A DNA stretch of 22,735 nucleotides from a virus: positions 1-22,735 of IMG/VR virus record IMGVR_UViG_3300025736_000219. One strand, given 5' to 3'. The position numbers and the translations under genes are program-made. A model generated the notes under the pieces. It worked only from the letters and a program-made list of their open reading frames with translations. It was not told where the DNA came from and made no database searches. This document shows, one piece after another, positions 7,601 through 13,914 of the stretch. Positions within the stretch are counted from its first letter, which is position 1. Each line of letters begins with the position of its first letter.

Positions 7601-10251
7601 GCCGTGAGTTCGTCAAGACTATTGCCTTCTAATTCTGCGTTCTCAATACGGTTTTTGATGTTTTCATCGAGATTGTCATATAGCTCATTAAAACCTTCCC
7701 GCGCTTGCTTTTGTTCTTCAAGGACACGAGCCAGTTCTTCTTCTTTTTTCTTCTGCTCTTCAAGGGCTTTGTTATGGTTTTCTATGGCTTTTTGGTTCTT
7801 TTCATAACTTGGTAGCAGCTTTTCGATTGATTCGTTATAATGTTCAACGGATATTTCACCGTTTACATACTGTTTGGCGAGTTGTTCGAGGGTCGTTTTT
7901 TGAGCTTGGATATGTTGTTCCATAACTTCCCATTCGTCGAGTTTGAACAAGTCTGCTTTAACAGCTATTTCAGCTAAAGTGAATTTATAGCCATCTAATG
8001 TATTGGTAAGGTTTTGCTGCTGTTCTTCAAGGAGTTTTGCCGCTGCCGCTGCCTCTTTTTGCTGTTGCGTAAGGTCTTTTAACCTGCTATCAACTTCTGT
8101 AAGTGTCGATGCCAGTTGTTGTCCCTGTTCTGAACTTGACCCAAATCTTTCTATCAACATTTGGAGTTCTATTTTATAGGCTTTAAGCTCGTCTGTGTTC
8201 ATGTTCCCGACGTTCTTCATATTTTCAAAGGCTTTGTCCAAGTCTACCAAGGAAACCCCTAAGCTCTCATTTGACATACGCAATTCTTCTTGTATCTCAA
8301 AAGCTTCCTCACCCTCAGCAATATATACTTGCATTTCTTCGGCAAGGTTGATGTATTGTTGTCCCAATCCTGACGGGAAATATTCTTCTAAGGTCTTTCC
8401 TTGTGCTTCTGCTTTCGCTTTTGCCTCGTTAAGAAAGTCAATAAAGGTTTGCGCCTGAGAGCGGAATGTTTCAAACTGATCTATATCGGTAAAACCTTCC
8501 CTCGACATTTTCGCAAGTCCCGAAAAAACTTCCGTTACTTCATCGTTTGTCGATCTCAACTCGTTGACATAATCCGACATAGCGTTTGCATAATCCATTG
8601 CTTTAAATGTATCTCCAACAAACGGCAAAGAGTTCCAAAAAGTTTTATCAACTTCTATATCTCCAAACTCGTTCATCTGGTTATACAAAGCCGTTACCTC
8701 ATCCGTGGCTTTTTTGGTCAATGCTTGTATAGCTGCGAGTCCAGCCGTTAAAATAGCTGTCCAGCCAATAGCACTTGCTATTTCCGGATGTACCGAATTG
8801 AAGTTTTTAAGCCCTGATGTTGCTTTCCCAATAGCTTGGCCAAGAACACCAAACTTTTGCGTTCCTGTGCCACTCATATCTCCGAGCAACTTTGATGCGT
8901 CCGCGGTTACGTTTCCGAGGCCTTTCACTTCCGTTATTATTTTGGTAAAACCAGTAAACTTCCCGATTGCAGAAAAAGCAATGCCAAGCTTCATGAGGCT
9001 TGCCACAAGTTTTCCTATGCCTCCGGCAGCCAACAAAACTGGGCCGCCTATTCCCACCAGTTTCGCAATAAATCCCTGAACTTCGGGAGAAAGACCCTGC
9101 AACCATTGGGAGAATCCTTTCAAAGCCTCTGTGATCTCGTGCATCATGGGGAGTAGGAATTCACCGAGTGAGGCACCAAGGTTCTGAAAATTGTTCTTGA
9201 GTATTTGTAACTGCGACCCCAAATCAGATTCTCTGTAAGCAGCCATCTCCAGAGCTGATGAAGATTCCTTCAAGGCTTGTGTCTGCTTTTCAAGATTGTC
9301 AACGTTTGCCATCAGGATTTTGGCTATTCCTTGTTGTTCCATTCCAAACAACTGTGTCATGGCTTTGGCTTTTTCAGTTTGTGAAGAAAAACCATCCATA
9401 TAGTCTTTGACATCTGCCATGATGAGGGATAAATCTTTCAAACTGCCATTAGCTTCATAGACATCAATGCCAAAATCAGACGCGGTGGTCTGGAGTCGGA
9501 CCAGCATGCTTCTTAATCCGGTTCCTGCTTCCTCAGCCTTTTTCCCGTTGGTCATGAGTATACCCAGCGAGGCGTTCAATTCCTCAAAGCCCATACCGGC
9601 ATTCGCAGCATCTCCGGCCACGTTCTTTAACGCACCTCTCATTTCTGGAAGTGTAGTCTTAAATGCCTGTACTGATCCGGCAATTGTGTTCATGATGATG
9701 CCGGATCTTTCTTCCAACGAATAGCCAAGATTATCGAATTCATCCCGATAAACGTTCATGGCATCCGTGAAGATATTAACCGAGTCATCCATGGCAGAGT
9801 TCATATCCTGAAGGGGTTGAGCTGCTGCAATGGCGAGTGTCGCCACATCAGATGTGGAGGCCATGATTTCGTTGAAATTCATGCCTGCCGATGCCATGCT
9901 GTAATAAGAATTAATGATGCTGTCCGATGCCACTTTATGTTCATTCGAAAAATCAACGGCAAGGGTTTTCAACCTCTCCATTTGTACGGCGTTCATATCC
10001 AAGACCGAATGAAGATCGGCAAATCCTCTCTCCCATTCGGCAGCCCCTTTGATAAGCACACCGCTAACAGCGGTTAAAGCGCCACCGGCAACCAACATCT
10101 TGTTGGAGATTTTGTTGACGGATTCAGCGACCTTTTCCATATGGGCCTTTGTCTTTTCCGCTGTCTTGTTCGCTTTTTCAAACTCCTGTTGGAATTGAGA
10201 TGAATCAGCTTTCAGTTCCGCCACCAGTTTGTAAATTGCACTTGTTGCCAT
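1624..10251 (-). CDS. Tail tape measure protein (very long)
   Basis: About 2875 residues from the ATG at 10251, preceded by GGGGGTGA; a GTG at 10260 also exists. It sets tail length and occupies the tail tube lumen. The N-terminal region (about 1-430) resembles TP901-type tape measure proteins: MATSAIYKLVAELKADSSQF, a coiled-coil start, then hydrophobic stretches near 400-435 and 490-515. Another glycine-rich hydrophobic stretch (GIIGGIGGIIEIIGGLV) lies near 1735. Most of the rest is charged helical coiled coil rich in Glu, Lys, Gln and Ala. From about 2001 there are four repeats of 56, 56 and 64 residue spacing with the pattern L-x4-x2-G-x-[IL]-[TS]-x2-E-[YF]. The C-terminus carries GFASGGYIESEGLAYLHSGE, the usual tape measure tail motif. 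No peptidase or transglycosylase motif was seen. It follows the chaperone genes and overlaps the T frame by 47 bases. Confidence 0.95.
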   Translation of the reverse strand: MATSAIYKLVAELKADSSQFQQEFEKANKTAEKTKAHMEKVAESVNKISNKMLVAGGALTAVSGVLIKGAAEWERGFADLHSVLDMNAVQMERLKTLAVDFSNEHKVASDSIINSYYSMASAGMNFNEIMASTSDVATLAIAAAQPLQDMNSAMDDSVNIFTDAMNVYRDEFDNLGYSLEERSGIIMNTIAGSVQAFKTTLPEMRGALKNVAGDAANAGMGFEELNASLGILMTNGKKAEEAGTGLRSMLVRLQTTASDFGIDVYEANGSLKDLSLIMADVKDYMDGFSSQTEKAKAMTQLFGMEQQGIAKILMANVDNLEKQTQALKESSSALEMAAYRESDLGSQLQILKNNFQNLGASLGEFLLPMMHEITEALKGFSQWLQGLSPEVQGFIAKLVGIGGPVLLAAGGIGKLVASLMKLGIAFSAIGKFTGFTKIITEVKGLGNVTADASKLLGDMSGTGTQKFGVLGQAIGKATSGLKNFNSVHPEIASAIGWTAILTAGLAAIQALTKKATDEVTALYNQMNEFGDIEVDKTFWNSLPFVGDTFKAMDYANAMSDYVNELRSTNDEVTEVFSGLAKMSREGFTDIDQFETFRSQAQTFIDFLNEAKAKAEAQGKTLEEYFPSGLGQQYINLAEEMQVYIAEGEEAFEIQEELRMSNESLGVSLVDLDKAFENMKNVGNMNTDELKAYKIELQMLIERFGSSSEQGQQLASTLTEVDSRLKDLTQQQKEAAAAAKLLEEQQQNLTNTLDGYKFTLAEIAVKADLFKLDEWEVMEQHIQAQKTTLEQLAKQYVNGEISVEHYNESIEKLLPSYEKNQKAIENHNKALEEQKKKEEELARVLEEQKQAREGFNELYDNLDENIKNRIENAELEGNSLDELTAKREAYQEALKKMVSLSDDMGDLTDEERAKMAELREEIKALILEEERREKRLKEHEAAMIDLNKAYEAQAGSINLLKDAIGSFDGSTNAYEEQANAMLVSLEALEKQLDAYKSKMEELEELKGTDAFDPDLYDRVKQGMDETGLAINNLENDFKDLKVVSEGFAGVFDGLALSMKKTALEFEIFGDKLDKLKSDMSAYKKAIDDLLSMKASKPNSWTAENEAELQRLVQEYKNLTDEIERLEAARKSEEEAAKKQLEAEKVVLDFLNEIKLAEEKLLDSNNVEEYLNDMISIYKTKKDELLKAISIGENVEENRKELEGINAILGEYTTKLDDLTTANENAKKATETFTKASEDLNETLEEGGKRTLDKVEKEIEAYKKAIEGTEKHLGSLTQAQVEGLEEWRKKIIELQDEAADLAIPFERLETIQKEIGAIDIKIGDTEDINEHLDLVKQKLILLSEEAEIVPSLAIDQKEIDKMLGTLETEYAKTYTELLKITEKGAKEQVDKIKEAYKDVAPVVVKNLKKLTKEYEKEFLNGLMDEKQYEIKIEQVNKAIQEATERSLKDYQSMMSKYEDEPTVFEAIAGKMEDDLSYVQDMYEAGLIDLEEYYKAQRIITENAAEEQAQAIKNFNKAYVDAMGGDEGAMAQALLSAEENYKKQIELIENLAESYGEVWANQQKDNAFQKFLDTQSKTFDDYFVKQIEGFAKLADESTGIFEKAELLEKFKEQFGDIEGFLKDMQENLETLRPSIGEENYQAGLTKLKEFYDDFKEKVNEEEIKVNLDMAHFKEQCEKIAGYFSGIATLLSEAAKLVDGEWKNVLNTLATVASGVSDIAHGTQAAVAGFQSGKVEGIIGGIGGIIEIIGGLVNISGAVTDWMNTSEEAMKDLQWTQGKGISEALDFSKFESQLDWGDNVNFLGSSAGFKRFGDVVKTVISGSVEPAITKIKQLADENERLAEEAGGKGLTNLSEFYSTASEKLKQYGNEMEIAKKKALDNLGSGFLGFGEKGRKDAIKQAGIELEALAKKAQTVASVSVGITTTYAALDQQGLMDTGLGQMLDDIAEKATIKLEAGEDLGELAVELENLKTLAETVGSSFRVISDGLGKMGIASGKYKARMDELNNAFQEGTITQEEYVSEIQKLADEVELLAGKHSAVTDAIKETGQASVFLQKELNELDQSFVDGKLTQQEYIQALEKLGYKAQDVAEAYSVIRDAIAKVGQPAEVLREQFEALAEALNKGTISEEEFSQGLEELGNKATVLVSSMNEFESVMENINNAFAGTNIGIGQAFTDEMDTLKTALANGEISLDEFILKVNNLSSEAQGFYSTFESVKSTLSSGLSGAIKSFITFEFDDSMMGELQAYVERVQGVIYGSSEEFSKAFADMGKEGQEALINEFKYDQFKQSLDASLKQAILDSLMESLMMQGAIQGQLQELSAFIAAAMKDGLSQGEMDAISSMMGDMQDVATEMASVVAETWQNVGGEIQTSSEEIEKTIEQTLSGVGGIGEEAAEEVNQAGEDMVTSTKENVEGVSDSVKTQVDEMVDAATEGMGKLPEEAKAKAEETGVAVAEGVKAGTEEVKKTMQETLESLSSTIEQLNEMLSKGIGTMDTSGLENSFSGLSEGLKTETDEMLVQLQGLPEETEGIKTRITDAMADMPKQVTEKTLEAKDAMVQELEGIPVMIEDVAQRVATSMDALNAQIGISTDNSGQIDQLGQFVAENSQMIMDFKTTVLTTINDVMAEAQQLALDAIMANVNNFAGLLIEQARIMFAEEITITQQIFAEILGLETQTHMLFVQEAQLKREEYLQKTDEQIGILRERMLKLSTEYFQVLQGLVTSAAQAMVSTTQNAASQIQGIVSSVVSAVQSAASAASAAVQSAKADMASLEKEKAEKSELKGFASGGYIESEGLAYLHSGEMVVPRIAVGKIFGQDMPTPNWVKNNTSNSNQTNVSVGSGAIQVSARDGMNEKAIAEAVLEELERRLANEIHRNSEVMPY
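3645..4251 (-). repeat. Degenerate 56-residue repeats in the tape measure protein
   Basis: Four consecutive units start near residues 2001, 2057, 2113 and 2177: LNNAFQEGTITQEEY, LDQSFVDGKLTQQEY, LAEALNKGTISEEEF and LKTALANGEISLDEF. The spacings are 56, 56 and 64 residues. The G-x-[IL]-[ST]-x2-E-[YF] signature resembles SHOCT-type short helical hairpins. More distant copies occur near 7838-7900, 5925-6020 and 5750-5820 in the same gene. Confidence 0.7.
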
Positions 10252-10573
10252 CACCCTCACCCCCTTTTTTGTGCTTTCTGATTTTGATGTTCAACGCCTT
10301 CTGAATCTCTTCGGGCGTATCTAACTCGTCATCCTTTTTTCCATTTGTTTTCTTGTCCGGATTCATTCTTTCGTATCTTTTTCGCATATGCTTCAAATAC
10401 ATTTTCATCTGAGAATATGTCAGACACCCTATTTCCCAGAGGGTCCATTTGTATTCTTTTGAGAGGATTTCATAGATTTCTCCAAGTTCCGATTCTCCGT
10501 CTCCATGATCTTCTTCGCCATCACGCTCACCTGAAAGGCTATCTGTTGAAGAACGCCCAGCAGGTTCTTTGCT
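10205..10573 (-). CDS. Tail assembly chaperone T frame (made only as GT fusion)
   Basis: This frame has no start of its own and is reached by a -1 shift at the slippery heptamer 10579-10573, adding 122 residues to the first 127 of the G protein for a GT product of about 249. After the shift the frame reads SKEPAGRSSTDSLSG, an acidic linker (GEEDHGDGESE), then LGEIYEILSKEYKWTLWEIG and a Lys-rich tail. The Y-x-W-T-x2-E-I pattern before a short helix is typical of siphovirus T domains. GT proteins bind tail tube subunits and the tape measure protein during tail assembly. The frame ends 47 bases inside the tape measure gene, the usual layout. An internal ATG at 10408 has no convincing ribosome binding site. 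Confidence 0.85.
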   Translation of the reverse strand, partial: SKEPAGRSSTDSLSGERDGEEDHGDGESELGEIYEILSKEYKWTLWEIGCLTYSQMKMYLKHMRKRYERMNPDKKTNGKKDDELDTPEEIQKALNIKIRKHKKGGEGDGNKCNLQTGGGTES

Positions 10574-10953
10574 AAAAAAGATTGCAGATCATTCATCTTG
10601 AGCATCGCCTCAACAGCTTCATCAATATGTTTCTGTGGAGAACTTCTTATCATAATAAGATTTTCTTCTATTCTTAAAGCATATTCTTCTTCGTTTTCAC
10701 TTTTTTTAGGATGTGTGATGCCAATAGTTAAAAGTCGCTGGTTGAGATCCATATTGTTCTTGGCCATCTTGAAATGTTCCATCCCGATCTCCTCAGCTCT
10801 GTTTGTAGCCTCTTCCATCACTTCAACGATCTTTAACATCTGCATGCCCGATATCTCTTTAATGACTATCTTTTTATATGTCGTGCATCCATCATCTTCA
10901 TAGCCAAGGTTCAATATTTTTACTTGCGGGTTAATTGCCTTTTCATCACTCAT
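10429..10953 (-). CDS. Tail assembly chaperone G
   Basis: 174 residues from the ATG at 10953, with GGAGG five bases upstream; an in-frame TTG at 10965 lies before that site and is unlikely. The protein (MSDEKAINPQVKILNLGYED) is largely helical and soluble and has no membrane segment. It lies between the tail tube and tape measure genes, the fixed position of the G/GT chaperones in siphoviruses. A TTT TTA codon pair near residues 126-127 forms the slippery site from which the GT product arises. The last 45 or so codons overlap the T frame. Family membership is inferred from position, size and the frameshift, because G proteins share little sequence. A terminator lies between it and the tail tube gene. 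Confidence 0.85.
   Translation of the reverse strand: MSDEKAINPQVKILNLGYEDDGCTTYKKIVIKEISGMQMLKIVEVMEEATNRAEEIGMEHFKMAKNNMDLNQRLLTIGITHPKKSENEEEYALRIEENLIMIRSSPQKHIDEAVEAMLKMNDLQSFLAKNLLGVLQQIAFQVSVMAKKIMETENRNLEKSMKSSQKNTNGPSGK
10573..10579 (-). promoter_or_regulatory. -1 ribosomal frameshift site T TTT TTA
   Basis: On the minus strand the zero-frame codons are TCT TTT TTA GCA, giving the heptamer T TTT TTA, a textbook X XXY YYZ slippery site. A -1 slip enters the frame that encodes the T domain and stays open for 122 codons to 10205. Confidence 0.88.
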
Positions 10954-10966
10954 ATTTCCCTCCAAT

Positions 10967-10990
10967 AAAAAAGGGGCTTTTCAGCCCCTT
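10967..10990 (-). terminator. Intrinsic terminator between tail tube and chaperone genes
   Basis: On the minus strand AAGGGGCT-GAAA-AGCCCCTT is followed by a T run and then at once by the GGAGG of the chaperone gene. It lies four bases after the tail tube stop codon (10994-10996) and has a stable GAAA loop. It probably limits downstream expression relative to the abundant tail tube protein. Confidence 0.82.
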
Positions 10991-10993
10991 TAA

Positions 10994-12037
10994 TTATTCT
11001 TCGTATTCGTCAATAACCATCAGCTGTTCACCTTCGGGTTTCGAGGTGTCAGCCAGCATTTCCATTTCTATTGGCAGTTCGTGGAAGTCTCCTTCTGACA
11101 TATTATAATCCATGCCGTTTGTAACTTTTGCCTTCCAAATTGTGAAATCTCTCACCTTTCCGCCGGCGGTCTTTTTCCTTATCAGGAGCTGAACCGCAGG
11201 AGCCTCAACCGCACTCCCACCAATTTTAAGCCGCTTTCTTGCAACGGTTTCATAGGAGTAATTGACGTAATAAGGTGTATCCACCGCATAGCTCTCGGTA
11301 GAAATTGGGATAATTCCCCCGTTGGAAGCATCAATGTTATAATCTGTTCCTTCGGTTAAAGGTGTAGGAACGGGGGTGTATGTGGCTCTGATAACACCTT
11401 CGACATTGATTGCATCCGCTGTTGTCCCGTTGCCTTCAAAAAACTGAAGGTTTCCGTTTGTTGCTCCCGCTGTTGTAACTGCTTCAACGCTCAATGACCC
11501 ATTCGCGGTAACAGCGCTTCCAACTGCAGCGACCGCATAAGAAATACCATCCACCACAACCGAATCAATATCGCCTACGGCCGTTATCGGGTAGGAAAGT
11601 GTGAAATCTCCTGAAGTATCACCAGATGTTCCGCTTCCAGAAAATTCTTCAATTTGTTGTGTGCTTGGTGCACTATTCACCACAACGGATGACACCTTTT
11701 GGTTATTCAAATACAGCGTTGTGTATTTGTCTGAAAATTCTATCTCTTCATCCACTGCACTCTCTGATCCACTTTCGATATTAACCACGTTCGCCCCGAT
11801 CAACAGTGCAAGGTTTTCCATACTCATGTTGGGCGTAGTTCCCGTTATCGTTCCTGTTTCTCCGGCCTTTGCAGTTGCAAGTGTTCTTTTTGGAAAGCCG
11901 GCTTCAAGCTTAGCCTGCTCGACTTCGAGTTTAACCTGTGTGTCGCCTTTACTGGCACCGATATATCTCTTGCTTTTTCCGACAAAAACGTCGGCGTTTC
12001 CTATGTCATATTCCTGTTTGATGTTCTTTGTTGACAT
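10994..12037 (-). CDS. Major tail tube protein with inserted module
   Basis: 347 residues. The protein is beta-rich with an acidic C-terminus (MVIDEYEE). Residues about 1-110 (MSTKNIKQEYDIGNADVFVG) and 225-347 look like the tube subunit. Between them, residues about 133-224 form an extra domain introduced by a Gly/Ser/Thr linker (SGSGTSGDTSG) and shared with the partial distal tail gene at 165-440. The position between the tail terminator and chaperone genes fits the tube subunit that polymerises around the tape measure protein. The length is above the roughly 150-250 residues common for tube proteins, explained by the insert. The start ATG overlaps the upstream stop as TAATG, so translation is coupled. 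The domain boundaries are approximate. Confidence 0.88.
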   Translation of the reverse strand: MSTKNIKQEYDIGNADVFVGKSKRYIGASKGDTQVKLEVEQAKLEAGFPKRTLATAKAGETGTITGTTPNMSMENLALLIGANVVNIESGSESAVDEEIEFSDKYTTLYLNNQKVSSVVVNSAPSTQQIEEFSGSGTSGDTSGDFTLSYPITAVGDIDSVVVDGISYAVAAVGSAVTANGSLSVEAVTTAGATNGNLQFFEGNGTTADAINVEGVIRATYTPVPTPLTEGTDYNIDASNGGIIPISTESYAVDTPYYVNYSYETVARKRLKIGGSAVEAPAVQLLIRKKTAGGKVRDFTIWKAKVTNGMDYNMSEGDFHELPIEMEMLADTSKPEGEQLMVIDEYEE

Positions 12038-12435
12038 TACATATCACCTCTTTCAATGTATTTTGTTTTTAATTTCGCTGTTTTAGTGAAAAAACGCTCA
12101 TTACCTTTTGTAGACATCATCAGTTCGACATCACCGGTCTCTTCCAGCCTAAATTGTTGGGCAAATATCGGATCATCCGGTGGTGAAAAACTTTTCTTTT
12201 GCAATGCGTTGACCACTACCCCCAGTTTTTCATCTATTCCTTGTCCGACCAGAGAAGAAAAAGTCAAATCCATTTCTGCCGTTCCGGCTGTTCCAAGGTC
12301 TGGAGATATGACCAGCTCAATATAGATCCTGTCATCCTGAATCGGTTCAAATTGTCCTGAAAGATTCACTTCTGTTTCCAGTTCCGTTTCAATAAACTCT
12401 TTAATGACCCTCTTTAAAGTTGTTGAGGCATCCAT
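12037..12435 (-). CDS. Tail terminator / completion protein
   Basis: 132 residues. The protein begins MDASTTLKRVIKEFIETELE, a helix, followed by alternating beta strands (RIYIELVISPDLG, AEMDLTFSSLVG) and ends with KTKYIERGDM. This size and layout fit the gpU/gp17-type tail terminators that cap the tube and join it to the head, and the gene lies directly upstream of the tube gene as in SPP1-like phages. There is no diagnostic motif, so the call rests on position and size. Its start overlaps the end of the 110-residue gene by one base, and its stop overlaps the next ATG, consistent with a translationally coupled connector cluster. Confidence 0.6.
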   Translation of the reverse strand: MDASTTLKRVIKEFIETELETEVNLSGQFEPIQDDRIYIELVISPDLGTAGTAEMDLTFSSLVGQGIDEKLGVVVNALQKKSFSPPDDPIFAQQFRLEETGDVELMMSTKGNERFFTKTAKLKTKYIERGDM

Positions 12436-12767
12436 TATTGTCCACCTCCATCTAAATAGATGAGGGAATATTCTTTGGTCTTGGAGACTTTTAAAACAAT
12501 AAACTTTTCCAAATTAATGATCAGCCGGTCTCCTTCCTGAATCTGGGTATCCAAAGCTGAAAAGAAGGTAATGTTTTCTCGCTTCACCAGATTACCCGTC
12601 TTTGATTCAACCCCCCAAGCATCTGAAGGCTTTTTCATCAATATCTTTTCAGTTTTTAAAAATCCATAATTCCCTTTCAGATATCCCATAGCATCCTCAT
12701 TTGTCACCTTCCGGTACACTTCCGCCATTACGCCATATCTTTCAACCATGCTTTTGACAGACATCAT
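12435..12767 (-). CDS. Head-tail joining (stopper-like) protein
   Basis: 110 residues starting from one of two tandem ATGs (12767 or 12764); the first overlaps the preceding stop as ATGA. The sequence contains VERYGVMAEVYRKVTNEDAM, then beta strands ending in DRLIINLEKFIVLKVSKTKE and YSLIYLDGGGQ. Small beta-barrel proteins of this size between the HK97 gp10-like and tail terminator genes are usually head-closure stoppers (SPP1 gp16-like). The pattern of a stated physical quantity strand pair followed by a short C-terminus is compatible, but the family is not certain. In SPP1 the stopper precedes the gp10-like gene, whereas here it follows it. Confidence 0.5.
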   Translation of the reverse strand: MMSVKSMVERYGVMAEVYRKVTNEDAMGYLKGNYGFLKTEKILMKKPSDAWGVESKTGNLVKRENITFFSALDTQIQEGDRLIINLEKFIVLKVSKTKEYSLIYLDGGGQ

Positions 12768-13240
12768 TTACTCATCTCTTTTTCAATTTCTTTTTTTATG
12801 ACCGCTTCAAACACACTCTGGGTGGCTTTTTCTTTCAAGGCATCTGTAAGGAATGGCCTGCCTTTGGTACCCTTTTTGCCAATGTTCCTGACGATGGCTC
12901 TGGTTATTAAAAACTGTGCTGGTTCTTCTTTAACACCAAGTTTTCTGCTCACCCATTCTCTTATAGGCTTATAAGGTGGGTAATGAGGACGCGTTCCTTC
13001 GTGAACGAAAACACCGTGCGGTTCGGTTACCATGATTTTGTAATGAGCGAATGCCACTTTAACTTGTTGAATTGATTTTGCAAGGTCACCCCGGTCTTGG
13101 ATAATGTGTTTATATTTTCTTTTTTGCATGATGTTTCTCTTGGCCTGTGAACTGACACTTGTTGCAATTTTCCCGATGGCTCTATGCAAAAACTTTCCTT
13201 CCGACATTGCCTTTAATGCCGGTGTTAATTCATCCTTCAT
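12764..13240 (-). CDS. HK97 gp10-like head-tail/tail completion protein
   Basis: 158 residues. Features typical of the HK97 gp10 family are a basic N-terminal helix (IGKIATSVSSQAKRNIMQKR), a GDLAKSI motif, a central EPHGVFVHEGTRPHYPP strand-loop, and a C-terminal GRPFLTDAL motif. Family members act at the head-tail junction or in tail completion. The start overlaps the stop of the 120-residue gene as ATGA, and its own stop overlaps the next ATG, so four connector genes form one coupled block. I see no disruption. Confidence 0.8.
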   Translation of the reverse strand: MKDELTPALKAMSEGKFLHRAIGKIATSVSSQAKRNIMQKRKYKHIIQDRGDLAKSIQQVKVAFAHYKIMVTEPHGVFVHEGTRPHYPPYKPIREWVSRKLGVKEEPAQFLITRAIVRNIGKKGTKGRPFLTDALKEKATQSVFEAVIKKEIEKEMSK

Positions 13241-13599
13241 AGAACGCCTCCATTCACCGTGTACTTTCCGCTAATGGTGGAGAAATAGGTATTAATGAGC
13301 CGGTCAACTTCATTCACGCCATAAAAGGCTGTTTGTGGTTGAGAAATCTTATAGGAATAACCCTCAAAGGTTTCTGAAACCATTTCGCCTTCTTTTTTCG
13401 ATTCAGGATAGAGTTCATAAAAACATATTTTGACACAAATTCTGTTCAGCAAATGTGCCCGTGGTTTTTCTGCAATCTCGACTTTGACAATTCCGCTCAA
13501 TAAAAGGGAAGCAAAATCAAGTTCCTGTTGTATTTCGGTTGTTTCGTGATCGTCTTCGGGGTAATAGTATTGATAATCACTAATGCTTGCAAAACTCAT
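13237..13599 (-). CDS. Head-tail connector / adaptor protein
   Basis: 120 residues beginning MSFASISDYQYYYPEDDHETTEIQQELDFA... (shown partly). The N-terminus with aromatic and acidic residues followed by a helix (QQELDFASLLLSGIV) and a second helix (RAHLLNRICVKICFYELYPE) resembles the small helical adaptors (gp15/gp6-like) that bind under the portal. It is the first gene after the capsid cluster, where adaptors are normally encoded. The GGGGG-type ribosome binding site lies just downstream of a terminator hairpin at 13614-13642. The call rests mainly on position, predicted helices and size. Confidence 0.6.
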   Translation of the reverse strand: MSFASISDYQYYYPEDDHETTEIQQELDFASLLLSGIVKVEIAEKPRAHLLNRICVKICFYELYPESKKEGEMVSETFEGYSYKISQPQTAFYGVNEVDRLINTYFSTISGKYTVNGGVL

Positions 13600-13613
13600 T
13601 CAAATACCCCCTT

Positions 13614-13642
13614 CAAAAAGAAAGGAAGGCCTTAAGCCTCCC
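13614..13642 (-). terminator. Intrinsic terminator after the capsid block
   Basis: On the minus strand GGGAGGC-TTAAG-GCCTTCC forms a 7-bp stem with one G-U pair, followed by TTTCTTTTTG. The stem starts directly after the stop codon of the 86-residue gene (13643-13645), and the next ribosome binding site follows the T run. It separates the capsid genes from the connector genes. Confidence 0.65.
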
Positions 13643-13900
13643 TTATACTTTCTTCAACCATTTCTCAAATTTCTTATAGTCATTAGGTTCAAAGAAAACC
13701 TTATCGCCTCTGTTAAACTTCCTACCCTTATAAGTGAGGGTTGCGAAACCGGTTATCTCAGCTTTAATTTCATCTGATGGCTTCATCTGCTTTGAAACCG
13801 GTTTGGATTCTTTGACCTCGTCCTTTTCCTTTTCAATCTGTTCCGCCATCTTTGGCTTCCAATGCTTCTTTTCCTCTTTCTTTTCGTTTTTCTCGCTCAT
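13643..13900 (-). CDS. Small charged protein downstream of major capsid
   Basis: 85 residues from the ATG at 13900 (AGGGAG nine bases upstream; an in-frame TTG at 13903 is less likely). The first 50 residues are highly charged and low complexity (Lys, Glu, with KKEEKKHWKPKMAEQ). The C-terminal 35 residues look folded: ITGFATLTYKGRKFNRGDKV followed by an F-x-P-x-D-Y-x-K-F helix. Small genes at this place often encode head-decoration or DNA-packaging accessory proteins, and the C-terminal strand-helix resembles YqbF/HI1506-type short domains, but I cannot assign it with confidence. It starts within 20 bases of the capsid stop, so it is co-expressed. Confidence 0.7.
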   Translation of the reverse strand: MSEKNEKKEEKKHWKPKMAEQIEKEKDEVKESKPVSKQMKPSDEIKAEITGFATLTYKGRKFNRGDKVFFEPNDYKKFEKWLKKV

Positions 13901-13914
13901 CAAGCATCACTCCC

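Noticed and set aside
8807-9106. 99-residue minus-strand frame inside the tape measure gene
   Set aside because: It is an alternative frame of the tape measure protein, with basic, low-plausibility composition.
10205-10408. Independent 67-residue gene starting at 10408
   Set aside because: It is the tail end of the T frame reached by frameshifting; the frame is open upstream to the slippery site and no good ribosome binding site precedes 10408.
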